In this document: positions 14,833 through 21,759 of the stretch, one piece after another
Layout of the letters: each line of letters begins with the position of its first letter
Numbering within the stretch: position 1 is the stretch's first letter
Origin: Acidimicrobiaceae bacterium
GTDB taxonomy: Bacteria > Actinomycetota > Acidimicrobiia > Acidimicrobiales > Ilumatobacteraceae
Length of the DNA stretch: 64,000 bases
Direction: 5' to 3'
Assembly: GCA_020637295.1 (NCBI GenBank)
Contig: JACJWF010000010.1
Location: 62,001-126,000 of the forward strand
The notes under the pieces: generated by a model
The model's database searches: none
What the model was told of the DNA's origin: nothing
The model's input: only the letters and a program-made list of their open reading frames with translations
Made by a program: the position numbers and the translations under genes

Positions 14833-15204
14833 CCCACCCCGCCCCGCCGCCCCGCGCCCCAGCGCCCACCCGGTCCGAGTGCCAGCCCACCGGTCCGAGT
14901 GCCAGCCCTCTAACCCGAGTGCCAGCCCACCGGTCCGAGTGCCAGCCTTCATCCGAGTGCAGACCCCGACCCCGGGGTACGAGTGAGCACTCGGATGGCC
15001 CGGTGGCACTCGGATGGCGGAGCCGGGTTCCGAAATGGCACGTCGGCACTCGAGTGGCTGGGGGGGCGCCCGGACCGGGGCATGGCGAGAGCGGTGGACG
15101 GGAATTGCCGAAACGGGGTTGCCCGATGTGCCCAGTGAGGGTGCGGGCGGGTGTCCGGCGTCGGGGAAGTCGCTGGGGCACCCGCCCGTGCGACGCGGGA
15201 CGGT
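14833..15204. other. Non-coding spacer of about 370 bp with repeats
   Basis: No convincing gene lies between the YbjN stop and the cupin stop. The left half holds a 20-bp tandem repeat and scattered inverted copies of its core (separate entry). The right half, about 15060-15200, shows nothing I can name. Confidence 0.6.
14874..15056. repeat. 20-bp tandem repeats CCGAGTGCCAGCCCACCGGT with inverted copies
   Basis: The core CCGAGTGCCAGCC starts at about 14875, 14895, 14915 and 14935, an exact 20-bp period. Partial copies follow at about 14953 and 14980. The inverted core GCACTCGGATGG or TGGCACTCGGATGG appears at about 14987 and 15004, and a degenerate GGCACTCGAGTGG at about 15045. Two helical turns per unit would place all cores on one face of the DNA. 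Confidence 0.85.
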
Positions 15205-15597
15205 TCAGTCGCGGGGCGGCAGCGCCACCTCGTCGGCGTACTCGGCCAGGAGGGCCAGGGGGTCGTCGCCGGCGAAGAAGCGGGTGGTGAACTCCCGCCA
15301 CCGCAGCGGCGGCCGCATCTCGATCCGCAGGCGGACGGGCTTCCCGGTGGGGTTCCACGCCACATGACGCCGCCCCGCCGGCGCCACCACCACGGAGCCG
15401 GCGGCGGCCGTCACCTCCACGCCGTCGATGCGGAAGGCGGCCACCCCCTCCAGCACCTCCCACCGTTCCTCCATGCGCGGGTGGAGGTGTTCGCTGGCCC
15501 GGTGCCCGGCCCGCGGCCAGGTGACCAGCATCGTCAGGACCTCGTCCGTCTCCCCGACGAACTCCACCTGCTCGCCCGTGCGGGGGTTCTCGATCAC
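15205..15597 (-). CDS. Small cupin-domain protein
   Basis: A 130-residue single-domain cupin. Motif 1 is RASEHLHPRMEERWEVLEG (two His, a Glu and a spaced Glu), and motif 2 is GSVVVAPAGRRHVAWNPTG (Pro-Gly-like turn and His), together forming a metal-binding beta-barrel. The C-terminal WREFTTRFFAGDDPLALLAEYADE is a tail seen in many actinobacterial cupins without assigned substrate. Start is GTG. It is alone, reading toward the repeat spacer and diverging from proC. Confidence 0.82.
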   Translation of the reverse strand: MIENPRTGEQVEFVGETDEVLTMLVTWPRAGHRASEHLHPRMEERWEVLEGVAAFRIDGVEVTAAAGSVVVAPAGRRHVAWNPTGKPVRLRIEMRPPLRWREFTTRFFAGDDPLALLAEYADEVALPPRD

Positions 15598-15634
15598 GGC
15601 GACATTGTCCCAGATGCCGCCGACGGGGCCGCAC

Positions 15635-15640
15635 TAGCCT
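15635..15640 (+). promoter_or_regulatory. -10 box (TAGCCT), leaderless start of proC
   Basis: TAGCCT ends 7 nt before ATG 15648. Confidence 0.5.
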
Positions 15641-15647
15641 GCGGGCC

Positions 15648-16433
15648 ATGACATTCCGGCTGGCAGTGGTGGGCGGCGGCAACATGGGGACCGCACTCGT
15701 GGGCGGGCTCCTGCAGGCGGGGTGGGCCACCGAGGACATCGCCGTGGTGGAGGTGCTGGCCGCCCGCGCCGAGCAACTGCGCGGCATGTTCCCGGGCATG
15801 GAGGTCACCGCGTCGGTGCCCGCGTGCGATGCCGCGCTCATCGCCGTCAAGCCCTACGACGCCCCGTCGGCCACCGCCCAGGCCGTTGCCGTCGGCGCGT
15901 CGCGCATCCTCAGTATCGCCGCCGGGGTCACGCTGGCGGCCCTCGAGGCCGAGGCGGGGGATGCCGTCGTCATCCGGGCCATGCCCAACACGCCGGCACT
16001 GGTGGGCGAAGGTGCGGCCGCCATCGCCGGTGGCACCGGTGCCACGGAGGACGACCTGGCGTGGGCGGAGTCCATCCTCGGCGCGGTCGGCACGGTGGTG
16101 CGGGTGAGCGAGGCCAACCTGGACGCCGTCACCGGCCTGGCGGGCAGCGGCCCGGCGTACGTCTTCCTGGTGGCCGAGGCGCTGATCGACGCCGGCGTGC
16201 TGGCCGGCCTGACCCGCCCCACCAGCGAGGCGCTGGTCACCCAGTTGCTCGTCGGCTCGGCGGCCCTGCTGCGCGAGCGTGGCGACGCGGCCGGGTTGCG
16301 GGCCCAGGTCACCTCGCCGGGGGGCACCACGGCCGCCGGCCTGAAGGCGCTGGAGGACCATGCGGTGCGGGCGGCGTTCGCCGACGCAGTGGTGTCGGCC
16401 ACCCGTCGCAGCCAGGAGTTGGGCAGCCAGTAG
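15648..16433 (+). CDS. proC: Pyrroline-5-carboxylate reductase
   Basis: A 261-residue enzyme making L-proline from 1-pyrroline-5-carboxylate with NAD(P)H. The N-terminal Rossmann motif is AVVGGGNMGTALVGGLL. AVKPYDA and RAMPNTPALVGEG line the active site, and the C-terminal dimerisation helix block AVTGLAGSGPAYVFLVAEAL with QVTSPGGTTAAGL is the ProC signature. Length is normal. A perfect inverted repeat follows the stop by about 40 nt (16473-16495), then a structured region. Confidence 0.95.
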   Translation: MTFRLAVVGGGNMGTALVGGLLQAGWATEDIAVVEVLAARAEQLRGMFPGMEVTASVPACDAALIAVKPYDAPSATAQAVAVGASRILSIAAGVTLAALEAEAGDAVVIRAMPNTPALVGEGAAAIAGGTGATEDDLAWAESILGAVGTVVRVSEANLDAVTGLAGSGPAYVFLVAEALIDAGVLAGLTRPTSEALVTQLLVGSAALLRERGDAAGLRAQVTSPGGTTAAGLKALEDHAVRAAFADAVVSATRRSQELGSQ

Positions 16434-16472
16434 CCGCCCCGGCCTCGTCGAACGCGCTGGGTGGCGAGAAGC

Positions 16473-16505
16473 TCACAGAGAAAATCCTGCTGTGACTCTT
16501 TTCTC
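16473..16505 (+). terminator. Nested inverted repeats behind proC
   Basis: TCACAG (16473-16478) pairs with CTGTGA (16490-16495), and GAGAAAA (16478-16484) pairs perfectly with TTTTCTC (16499-16505). The two hairpins are mutually exclusive. The second ends in TTTTCTC and may act as a proC terminator. Confidence 0.4.
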
Positions 16506-16642
16506 ACCGGCGTCGCGCGGCCTATCCTTCGGCTCGGTCAGCGAAGACCGCCGGGTGAGCAATCACACGGAGGACGCGCTTCCGCAAGGAGGCTGCGCCG
16601 AGGAGGGCTGGTGCCATCGGGGGGTTGGCATCGGCCCTCTTC
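16503..16642 (+). ncRNA. Candidate structured RNA between proC and the SAM-hydrolase gene
   Basis: Four stems follow one another. P1 joins CTCACCGGCG (16503-16512) to CGCCGGGTGAG (16549-16559). P2 inside it joins CTTC/GCT to AGC/GAAG. P3 is CGC-GCTTCC, loop GCAA (16584-16587), GGAGGC-T-GCG. P4 joins 16600-16608 to 16634-16642, with an inner TGCCA/TGGCA. The GNRA loop of P3 favours the plus strand. TATCCT at 16523-16528 could be a -10, but it lies inside P1. I could not match it to a known riboswitch. High GC makes stems by chance, so this is tentative. Confidence 0.3.
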
Positions 16643-16684
16643 CGCGTTTTGGCATGGGTTGCCCCCACCGAGGTGGATCGTCGC

Positions 16685-16690
16685 TAGCGT
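16685..16690 (+). promoter_or_regulatory. -10 box (TAGCGT) before the SAM-hydrolase gene
   Basis: TAGCGT ends 7 nt before ATG 16698. If used, the structured region upstream is not part of this mRNA. Confidence 0.45.
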
Positions 16691-16697
16691 GCGCCGA

Positions 16698-17603
16698 ATG
16701 GCCCGCCGCTTCGAGACCGTCTCCTTCCTGAGCGACCTCGGCACGGCCGACGAGACCACCGGCGTGGTGCGTGCGGTCCTGCGCGACATGGCCCCCCACA
16801 CGGTGGTCGTCGATCTCACCCACGGCATCCCGCCCTACGACGTGCGCGCCGGCAGCCTGGCGCTGGCGCGGGCCATCGGGTACGTGCCGCCCGGGGTGAT
16901 CATCGCTGCGGTGGACGCCGGGCCGGCCAACGGGCGCTCCCACGTGGCGATCGAGGTGGCCGACGGGGAAGGGGTGTTGGTGGGGCCGGACAACGGGCTG
17001 CTGGCACCGGCCGTCGCCATGGCTGGCGGTGCCGAGCGTGCGGTCCTCCTGACGGACCCGGAGTTCCACCTCCCGAGCGCCGGAGGTCTGTTGCCCGTCC
17101 GGGACATCTACGCCCCCGTTGCGGCCCACCTGTGCAACGGCACCGACCTCGCCGACCTCGGCCCGCAGGTCGACCCGCACCAGTTGATGCCGGGCATGGT
17201 GCCGTTGCCGAGGGAGGCAGGGGACGGTGCGGTGGCCGCCGAAGTGCTGTGGATCAACCGCGTCGGCGACGTGCAGCTCAACGTGGGCCCGGACGACCTG
17301 GCCGGCCTGGCGTCGCGGGAGGGCGACCGCCTGCAGGTCACCACCACTGCCGTCGGGGCCGCCGGCGACGGTGACGGCGCCGTCGTGCGGGTGGCGGAGT
17401 GGGTGGCGCATGTCGGCATGCTCGGCCCCGGCGCGGTCGGGTTGGTGGTGGACCCGTCGGGGATGCTGGCGCTGGCACTCCACCGCCGCAGCGCGGCGGA
17501 CGAGCTGGAGCTCGCGCCCGGTGATCAGGTGACGCTGGCCCGCCTGCCGGACGGCGACCGCGGCCCTGGCGTCACCAGCCCAGTGACGCTCCGCCCGCGC
17601 TAG
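16698..17603 (+). CDS. SAM hydrolase / SAM hydroxide adenosyltransferase family protein (DUF62)
   Basis: A 301-residue member of the fluorinase/chlorinase superfamily, whose common members split S-adenosylmethionine into adenosine and methionine using water. SFLSDLGTADETTGVVRAVL, VVDLTHGIPPYDVRAGSLAL and PPGVIIAAVDAGPANGRSH are the N-terminal domain signatures. VGPDNGLLAPAVA and the C-terminal beta-barrel INRVGDVQLNV complete it. The length matches the hydrolase group, and the fluorinase-specific loop is not evident. Start ATG 16698 is chosen from the TAGCGT box and family alignment. Confidence 0.85.
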   Translation: MARRFETVSFLSDLGTADETTGVVRAVLRDMAPHTVVVDLTHGIPPYDVRAGSLALARAIGYVPPGVIIAAVDAGPANGRSHVAIEVADGEGVLVGPDNGLLAPAVAMAGGAERAVLLTDPEFHLPSAGGLLPVRDIYAPVAAHLCNGTDLADLGPQVDPHQLMPGMVPLPREAGDGAVAAEVLWINRVGDVQLNVGPDDLAGLASREGDRLQVTTTAVGAAGDGDGAVVRVAEWVAHVGMLGPGAVGLVVDPSGMLALALHRRSAADELELAPGDQVTLARLPDGDRGPGVTSPVTLRPR

Positions 17604-17632
17604 CGCCATGGCCGCGGCTGCGCCGTCGCCGG

Positions 17633-17638
17633 TAGGGT
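17633..17638 (+). promoter_or_regulatory. -10 box (TAGGGT) before the 27-codon ORF
   Basis: TAGGGT ends 6 nt before ATG 17645, the same layout as for the larger genes of this window. Confidence 0.4.
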
Positions 17639-17644
17639 CGAGCC

Positions 17645-17728
17645 ATGCGCCCCGCCACCACCCTGACCCTCGGCCTCCTGCTCGCCGCGATCATGGTCGC
17701 CGGGATCATCTCCCTGCTGCGGATCTGA
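17645..17728 (+). CDS. 27-residue single-pass membrane peptide (putative)
   Basis: The short frame reads a charged start (MRPATT), about 19 hydrophobic residues from LTLGLLLAAIMVAGIISLL, and ends in RI. It could insert as one helix. Support comes from the leaderless-type TAGGGT box in front and the clean fit between two genes: it starts 42 nt after the SAM-hydrolase stop and ends just before the XRE regulator stop. Similar tiny hydrophobic proteins are common in actinobacteria and mostly uncharacterised. Function unknown. Confidence 0.4.
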   Translation: MRPATTLTLGLLLAAIMVAGIISLLRI

Positions 17729-17732
17729 GCCG

Positions 17733-18554
17733 TCAGGCCCGCGGCCCGGCGATCCCCATCGCCGACGCCAGGTCGCGCAGCGTGGCCGCCGAGGCCTCGT
17801 CGGCCGGGTAGAACAGCTCCACCGCCAGCTCGTCCAGCGTCACGTCCATCGGCGTGCCGAACGTGGTGATCGTGGTGAACAGGCTGATCTCCCCCGTCGG
17901 CCCGGCCATGCGGAACGGCACCAGCAGCGGAGGCTCGTCACCCTCGGCCAGGTCCAGCAGCGGCCGGATGCGGGCGACGTCGGGGTAGGCCAGCACCTCC
18001 TCCAGCAGGCGGGCGAGGCCCGGGTCGCCGGTGGTGGCGGCCGAGCGGCGCAGCTGTTCCACTGCGTAGGCGGCGACGTCGGTGAAGTTCAGCAGCCGTG
18101 GCGCCAGCCCGCCGGGGTGCAGCGTCAGCCGGTACACGTTCACATGGCCCTCCAGGAGGGCCGGGTCGACGCCCGCCGTCAGCAGGAGTGCCGCCTCGTT
18201 GGCCATCACCATGTTCCAGCCGCGGTCCACCGCCAACCCCGGGTAGGGCAGGTGGGCGTCCAGCATCCGCTGGATGGACGCCCGGATCGGCGCCATCGCC
18301 GCGTCGTCCAGCGGGCGGTGGGAGAAGCGGGGTGCGTACCCGGCGGCGAGCAGCATGGTGTTGCGATCGCGCAGCGGGACGTCCAGGTGGCGGGCGAGCG
18401 CCAGCACCAACTCCGGGCTGGGGCGGGCGCGCCCGGTCTCGACGAAGGACAGGTGGCGAGTGCTGACGCCTGCGTCGAGGGCGAGGTCCATCTGGCTGCG
18501 GCGCCGGCGGACGCGCCACTCGCGGATCAGGTCGCCGACGGACGCTCGGGGCAT
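17733..18554 (-). CDS. XRE regulator with MmyB-like ligand-binding domain
   Basis: A 273-residue transcription factor. The N-terminal helix-turn-helix is RRRSQMDLALDAGVSTRHLSFVETGRARPS (about 18-47). The rest matches the MmyB-type (MLTR_LBD) ligand-binding domain, with LLAAGYAPRFSHRPLDD, DRGWNMVMANEAALLL and the C-terminal ELFYPADEASAATLRDLA. Such proteins often control the gene next door, here the divergent membrane protein at 18673. ATG 18554 is chosen because TACGAT lies 6 nt upstream. Two GATGACC-type palindromes lie in the shared intergenic region. Confidence 0.87.
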   Translation of the reverse strand: MPRASVGDLIREWRVRRRRSQMDLALDAGVSTRHLSFVETGRARPSPELVLALARHLDVPLRDRNTMLLAAGYAPRFSHRPLDDAAMAPIRASIQRMLDAHLPYPGLAVDRGWNMVMANEAALLLTAGVDPALLEGHVNVYRLTLHPGGLAPRLLNFTDVAAYAVEQLRRSAATTGDPGLARLLEEVLAYPDVARIRPLLDLAEGDEPPLLVPFRMAGPTGEISLFTTITTFGTPMDVTLDELAVELFYPADEASAATLRDLASAMGIAGPRA

Positions 18555-18560
18555 GGGCCG

Positions 18561-18566
18561 ATCGTA
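18561..18566 (-). promoter_or_regulatory. -10 box (TACGAT), leaderless start of the MmyB-like regulator
   Basis: On the minus strand TACGAT ends 6 nt before ATG 18554. Confidence 0.5.
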
Positions 18567-18587
18567 CGGATGGCGGCGCGGCAGGAC

Positions 18588-18606
18588 GATGACCTCCGAG
18601 GTAATC
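18588..18606. promoter_or_regulatory. Candidate operator palindrome 1
   Basis: GATGACCT-CCG-AGGTAATC is a palindrome with one mismatch per arm, sitting between the divergent regulator and membrane-protein genes. Confidence 0.5.
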
Positions 18607-18620
18607 GGATCGCCTCGCCC

Positions 18621-18637
18621 ATGACCCCGCAGGTCAT
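18621..18637. promoter_or_regulatory. Candidate operator palindrome 2
   Basis: ATGACC-CCGCA-GGTCAT is a perfect palindrome. Its centre is 32 bp (three helical turns) from palindrome 1, and a half-site GATGACC follows at 18644-18650. Confidence 0.55.
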
Positions 18638-18672
18638 CGACCCGATGACCGGAGGGCCCGCACGATGGCTGC

Positions 18673-19149
18673 ATGAACATCGACAGCAGCACCCGCACCG
18701 CATCGCCCACGCCGGCACTCGCAGCCACGGCCCCGTCCCGGTTCTGGACGAACTGGATGGTCGTCTGGACCGAAGCGGTCATCGCCTTCGGCCTGGCGCT
18801 GATGGTGGTCCGCCTCGTCGCCCAGGACCTGTTCTGGTGGGTGGTCTACGGCTCCACCGACACCCCTTCCGGCTTCACCCCCGAGGCGCTCGACTACCAG
18901 CGGTGGGTGACCGCGCTCACCGGCGCCCTCACCGCAGGGTGGATGGTGCTGGTGTGGTTCGTGGTCCGCCACGCGCTCGCCCGCGGGCAACGGTGGGCGT
19001 GGACGGCTGTCGTCGCCTCGATCGGCACCTGGTTCGTGCTGGACTCGGCGGCGTCGATCGCGTTCGGGTTCGGCGAGAACGCGATCCTCAACGTGGCACT
19101 GGTGGCGTCGGTCGGGCCGGCGCTGCTGGGCACCCGCCCGCGGGCGTGA
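18673..19149 (+). CDS. Small integral membrane protein
   Basis: A 158-residue protein with four predicted membrane helices: about 30-55 (VIAFGLALMVVRLVA), 80-102 (VTALTGALTAGWMVLVWFV), 110-132 (WAWTAVVASIGTWFVLDSAAS) and 137-152. I do not recognise the family. It diverges from the MmyB-like regulator with two palindromes between them, which suggests it is that regulator's target. A stress or transport role is possible but not supported by any motif. Confidence 0.75.
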   Translation: MNIDSSTRTASPTPALAATAPSRFWTNWMVVWTEAVIAFGLALMVVRLVAQDLFWWVVYGSTDTPSGFTPEALDYQRWVTALTGALTAGWMVLVWFVVRHALARGQRWAWTAVVASIGTWFVLDSAASIAFGFGENAILNVALVASVGPALLGTRPRA

Positions 19150-19160
19150 GGAACTGGGCG

Positions 19161-19166
19161 TAGGGT
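19161..19166 (+). promoter_or_regulatory. -10 box (TAGGGT), leaderless start of the LLM oxidoreductase gene
   Basis: TAGGGT ends 6 nt before GTG 19173. Confidence 0.5.
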
Positions 19167-19172
19167 GGCCCG

Positions 19173-20156
19173 GTGACCAAGCTCGGCTACCAGATCCCCA
19201 GTTTCACCTACCCCGGCGTGGACCAGACCGGCCTGTTCGACGTCGTCGCCCGCCAGGCGAAGGAGGCCGACAGCAGCGGCTTCGACACGGTCCTGGTGAT
19301 GGACCACTTCTACCAGCTGTTCATGCTCGGGGCGCCCGAGGACTACATGCTGGAGTGCTACACGCTGCTGGCCGGCCTGGCCCGGGAGACGTCCAACGTG
19401 CGGCTCAGCGCACTGGTCACCGGCAACACGTACCGCAACCCGGCGGTGCTGGCGAAGATCGTCACCACGCTGGACATCGTCTCCAACGGGCGGGCCCAGT
19501 TGGGCATCGGCGCCGGCTGGTTCCAGCAGGAGCACGACTCGTTCGGCATCGAGTTCGGCACGTTCACCGACCGCTTCGAGAAGCTCGAGGAGGCCCTGCA
19601 GATCATCATCCCGATGCTGCGCGGCGAGGCGGCGACGCTGGACGGCAAGTGGTACACGGCGACGAACGCGGTCAACTCGCCGCCCACGGTCAGCCGGGTG
19701 CCGGTGATGATCGGTGGCGGCGGTGAGAAGAAGACGCTGCGGATGGTCGCCCAGTACGCCGACGAGTCCAACATCATCTGCGCCCGCCACGAGCTGCCGC
19801 GCAAGCTGGAGGCCCTGGCGGAACACTGCCAGCACCTGGGCCGCGACCGCAGCACGCTCACCGTCAGCTACCAGCGCTCCGCCGTCATCGCCCCGACGAT
19901 GGAGGAGGCCCAGGCCGACCTGGCCGCCTACTACCGCCTGCGCAACCTGGACCTGGCGGCGATGAGCGAGGCGGAGCGCGGCTTCTACGAGTCCCGCTTC
20001 GTGGTGGGCGACCCGGACACGGTCGGCGAGTCGTTCGCCGAGGACCTGGCCCAGGGCATCGACGGCTTCACCGTCAACATGCCGGCCAGCGCGTACATCC
20101 CCGGCCGGGTGGAGTTGCTCGGCCGCACCCTGGCTCCGCTCGTGGGTCGCGCGTAG
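19173..20156 (+). CDS. LLM-class F420-dependent oxidoreductase
   Basis: A 327-residue luciferase-like monooxygenase-fold protein. GFDTVLVMDHFYQ, LSALVTGNTYRNPAVLAK and LGIGAGWFQQEH are the consecutive strands of this family, and VPVMIGGGGEKKTLRMVAQYAD is the segment that holds the flavin or deazaflavin phosphate. The LGIGAGW block and actinobacterial origin favour coenzyme F420, but FMN-dependent members exist and F420 use is inference. The substrate is unknown. The gene starts with GTG behind a TAGGGT box, and the acyl-CoA synthetase gene follows with its own promoter. Confidence 0.88.
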   Translation: MTKLGYQIPSFTYPGVDQTGLFDVVARQAKEADSSGFDTVLVMDHFYQLFMLGAPEDYMLECYTLLAGLARETSNVRLSALVTGNTYRNPAVLAKIVTTLDIVSNGRAQLGIGAGWFQQEHDSFGIEFGTFTDRFEKLEEALQIIIPMLRGEAATLDGKWYTATNAVNSPPTVSRVPVMIGGGGEKKTLRMVAQYADESNIICARHELPRKLEALAEHCQHLGRDRSTLTVSYQRSAVIAPTMEEAQADLAAYYRLRNLDLAAMSEAERGFYESRFVVGDPDTVGESFAEDLAQGIDGFTVNMPASAYIPGRVELLGRTLAPLVGRA

Positions 20157-20185
20157 TTCAGCCGGTGGCCGGCCGTACCGATGGG

Positions 20186-20191
20186 TAACAT
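20186..20191 (+). promoter_or_regulatory. -10 box (TAACAT) of the acyl-CoA synthetase gene
   Basis: TAACAT is about 30 nt before GTG 20221. With the GAGGGGG ribosome binding site at 20209-20215 it predicts a short leadered mRNA, in contrast to the leaderless genes nearby. Confidence 0.4.
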
Positions 20192-20220
20192 GGAAGAACG
20201 CGCGCACTGAGGGGGCTCAC

Positions 20221-21714
20221 GTGAATCTGGCGCACATCATCGACCCGCACCCGGCCGACCGGGTGGCCATCATCAGCAGGGGCCGTCCCACCACGTACGG
20301 CACCCTGCGCTACCAGGTGGCCCATGTCCGCGGCGGCCTGGCCCAACTGGGTGTCACCAAGGGCGACCGGGTCGTCCTGCTGTGCAGCAACGGCCGCTAC
20401 TTCGTGGACGTGTACCTGGCCGCGCTGGGCCTCGGCGCCGTCGCCGTGCCGCTCAACCCGTCCAGCCCGGCGCCCGAGATCGAGCGGGAGATCCGCACGG
20501 TGCAGGCCAAGGTCGTGGTGGTGGAGCCCTCCGCGGCGCAGGCGTTCTCTCACGTGGACTGCACCACCATTCCTTCGATCAGCGCTGTGGTGGCCACCGA
20601 GGCCGGCAAGGTGGAGTGCGCCAACATGGCGTTCGACGACCTGCTGGGCGCGGACCAGGTGCCCGTGGTGGAGGTGGACGACGACGACCTCGCCGCCCTG
20701 ATCTTCACCAGCGGCACCGCTGGCTCTCCGCGGGCGGCGATGCTCAGCCACGGCAACCTGATGTCGAACATCCTTCAGGGCCGCAGCGCCGGTGAGGGCA
20801 TCGGTGAGGGGGACGTGGTGTACGGCGTGCTGCCCGTGTACCACATCTTCGGGCTCAACGTGGTCCTCGGTCTGTCCCTCCACCGTGGCGCCACCGTGCT
20901 CTTGGTGCAGCGGTTCGACCCGGCCACCGCGCTGGACTCCATCCGCGACCGCCAGGTCACGGTCATCCCTGGTGCGCCGCCGCTGTGGCTGGCGTTCAGC
21001 CACTTCGACGAAGCGCCGGCGGACTCGTTCGCCAGTGTCCGGCTGGCCCTCACCGGTGCCGCGAAGATGCCGGAGGAAGCGATGCGCCGCCTGAAGGACC
21101 GCTTCGGGCTGGAACTGCTGGAGGGCTACGGGCTCACCGAGGCCTCGCCGGTGGTCACGTCGTCGGCGGGCATGCCGCAGAAGGTCGGCTCCGTCGGCAA
21201 GGTGCTGGACGGAGTGCAGGTGCGCCTGGTGGACGAGAACGGCGAGGACGCCCTGGCCGGTGATGCCGGCGAGATCTGGGTGAAAGGCCCCAATGTGTTC
21301 AAGGGTTACCTCAACGAGCCCGAGGCCACGGCGCGGGTGATCACCGCCGATGGCTGGCTGCGTACCGGCGACGTCGGGATGAGCGACGACGACGGCTACC
21401 TGTACCTGGTGGACCGGGTGAAGGACCTCATCATCGTCAGCGGCTTCAACGTCTACCCGGCCGAGGTGGAGGAAGTGCTGATGGAGCACCCCGACGTGCA
21501 GGAGGTCGGCGTCATCGGCGTGCCCCACCCGCACCACGGCGAGGCCGTCAAGGCGTATGTGGTGCTGAAGCCCGGGGCCACCGCCCACGAGGACACGCTG
21601 GTCTCGTGGTGCCAGGACCACCTGGCCCGCTACAAGTGCCCCTCGAAGATCCTCTTCGTCGACGAACTGCCGCGCAATGTCAGCGGCAAGTTGCTGCGCC
21701 GCTCGCTGGTCTGA
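20221..21714 (+). CDS. AMP-forming acyl-CoA synthetase
   Basis: A 497-residue ANL-superfamily adenylating enzyme, probably a medium- or long-chain fatty-acid:CoA ligase. The P-loop is LIFTSGTAGSPRAAMLSHGNL, the adenine motif is LLEGYGLTEASPVV, the hinge region is WLRTGDVGMSDDDGYLYLVDRVKD, and the catalytic Lys is in NVSGKLLRRSLV near the end. The chain-length pocket cannot be judged by eye. Start GTG follows a good ribosome binding site (GAGGGGG, 5 nt spacing). A clean 8-bp hairpin follows the stop. Confidence 0.92.
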   Translation: MNLAHIIDPHPADRVAIISRGRPTTYGTLRYQVAHVRGGLAQLGVTKGDRVVLLCSNGRYFVDVYLAALGLGAVAVPLNPSSPAPEIEREIRTVQAKVVVVEPSAAQAFSHVDCTTIPSISAVVATEAGKVECANMAFDDLLGADQVPVVEVDDDDLAALIFTSGTAGSPRAAMLSHGNLMSNILQGRSAGEGIGEGDVVYGVLPVYHIFGLNVVLGLSLHRGATVLLVQRFDPATALDSIRDRQVTVIPGAPPLWLAFSHFDEAPADSFASVRLALTGAAKMPEEAMRRLKDRFGLELLEGYGLTEASPVVTSSAGMPQKVGSVGKVLDGVQVRLVDENGEDALAGDAGEIWVKGPNVFKGYLNEPEATARVITADGWLRTGDVGMSDDDGYLYLVDRVKDLIIVSGFNVYPAEVEEVLMEHPDVQEVGVIGVPHPHHGEAVKAYVVLKPGATAHEDTLVSWCQDHLARYKCPSKILFVDELPRNVSGKLLRRSLV

Positions 21715-21717
21715 CAC

Positions 21718-21737
21718 GAGTCGTCGCGTGACGACTC
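21718..21737 (+). terminator. Hairpin terminator after the acyl-CoA synthetase gene
   Basis: GAGTCGTC and GACGACTC form a perfect 8-bp stem around GCGT, 3 nt after the stop codon. No T-tract, which is common in actinobacteria. Confidence 0.55.
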
Positions 21738-21759
21738 ATCACCATCGGCTCTGGAGCAC

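Noticed and set aside
14874..15056. CRISPR array
   Set aside because: Repeat period is 20 bp with no unique spacers, and no cas genes are present.
16434..16697. Known SAM, SAH, c-di-AMP or c-di-GMP riboswitch, or 6C RNA
   Set aside because: I compared remembered consensus elements of each and none fits. One loop is C6 on the minus strand, but the second C-rich hairpin of 6C RNA is missing.
16698..17603. Fluorinase or chlorinase
   Set aside because: The sequence resembles the common water-using hydrolase group, and I see no halogenase-specific loop.
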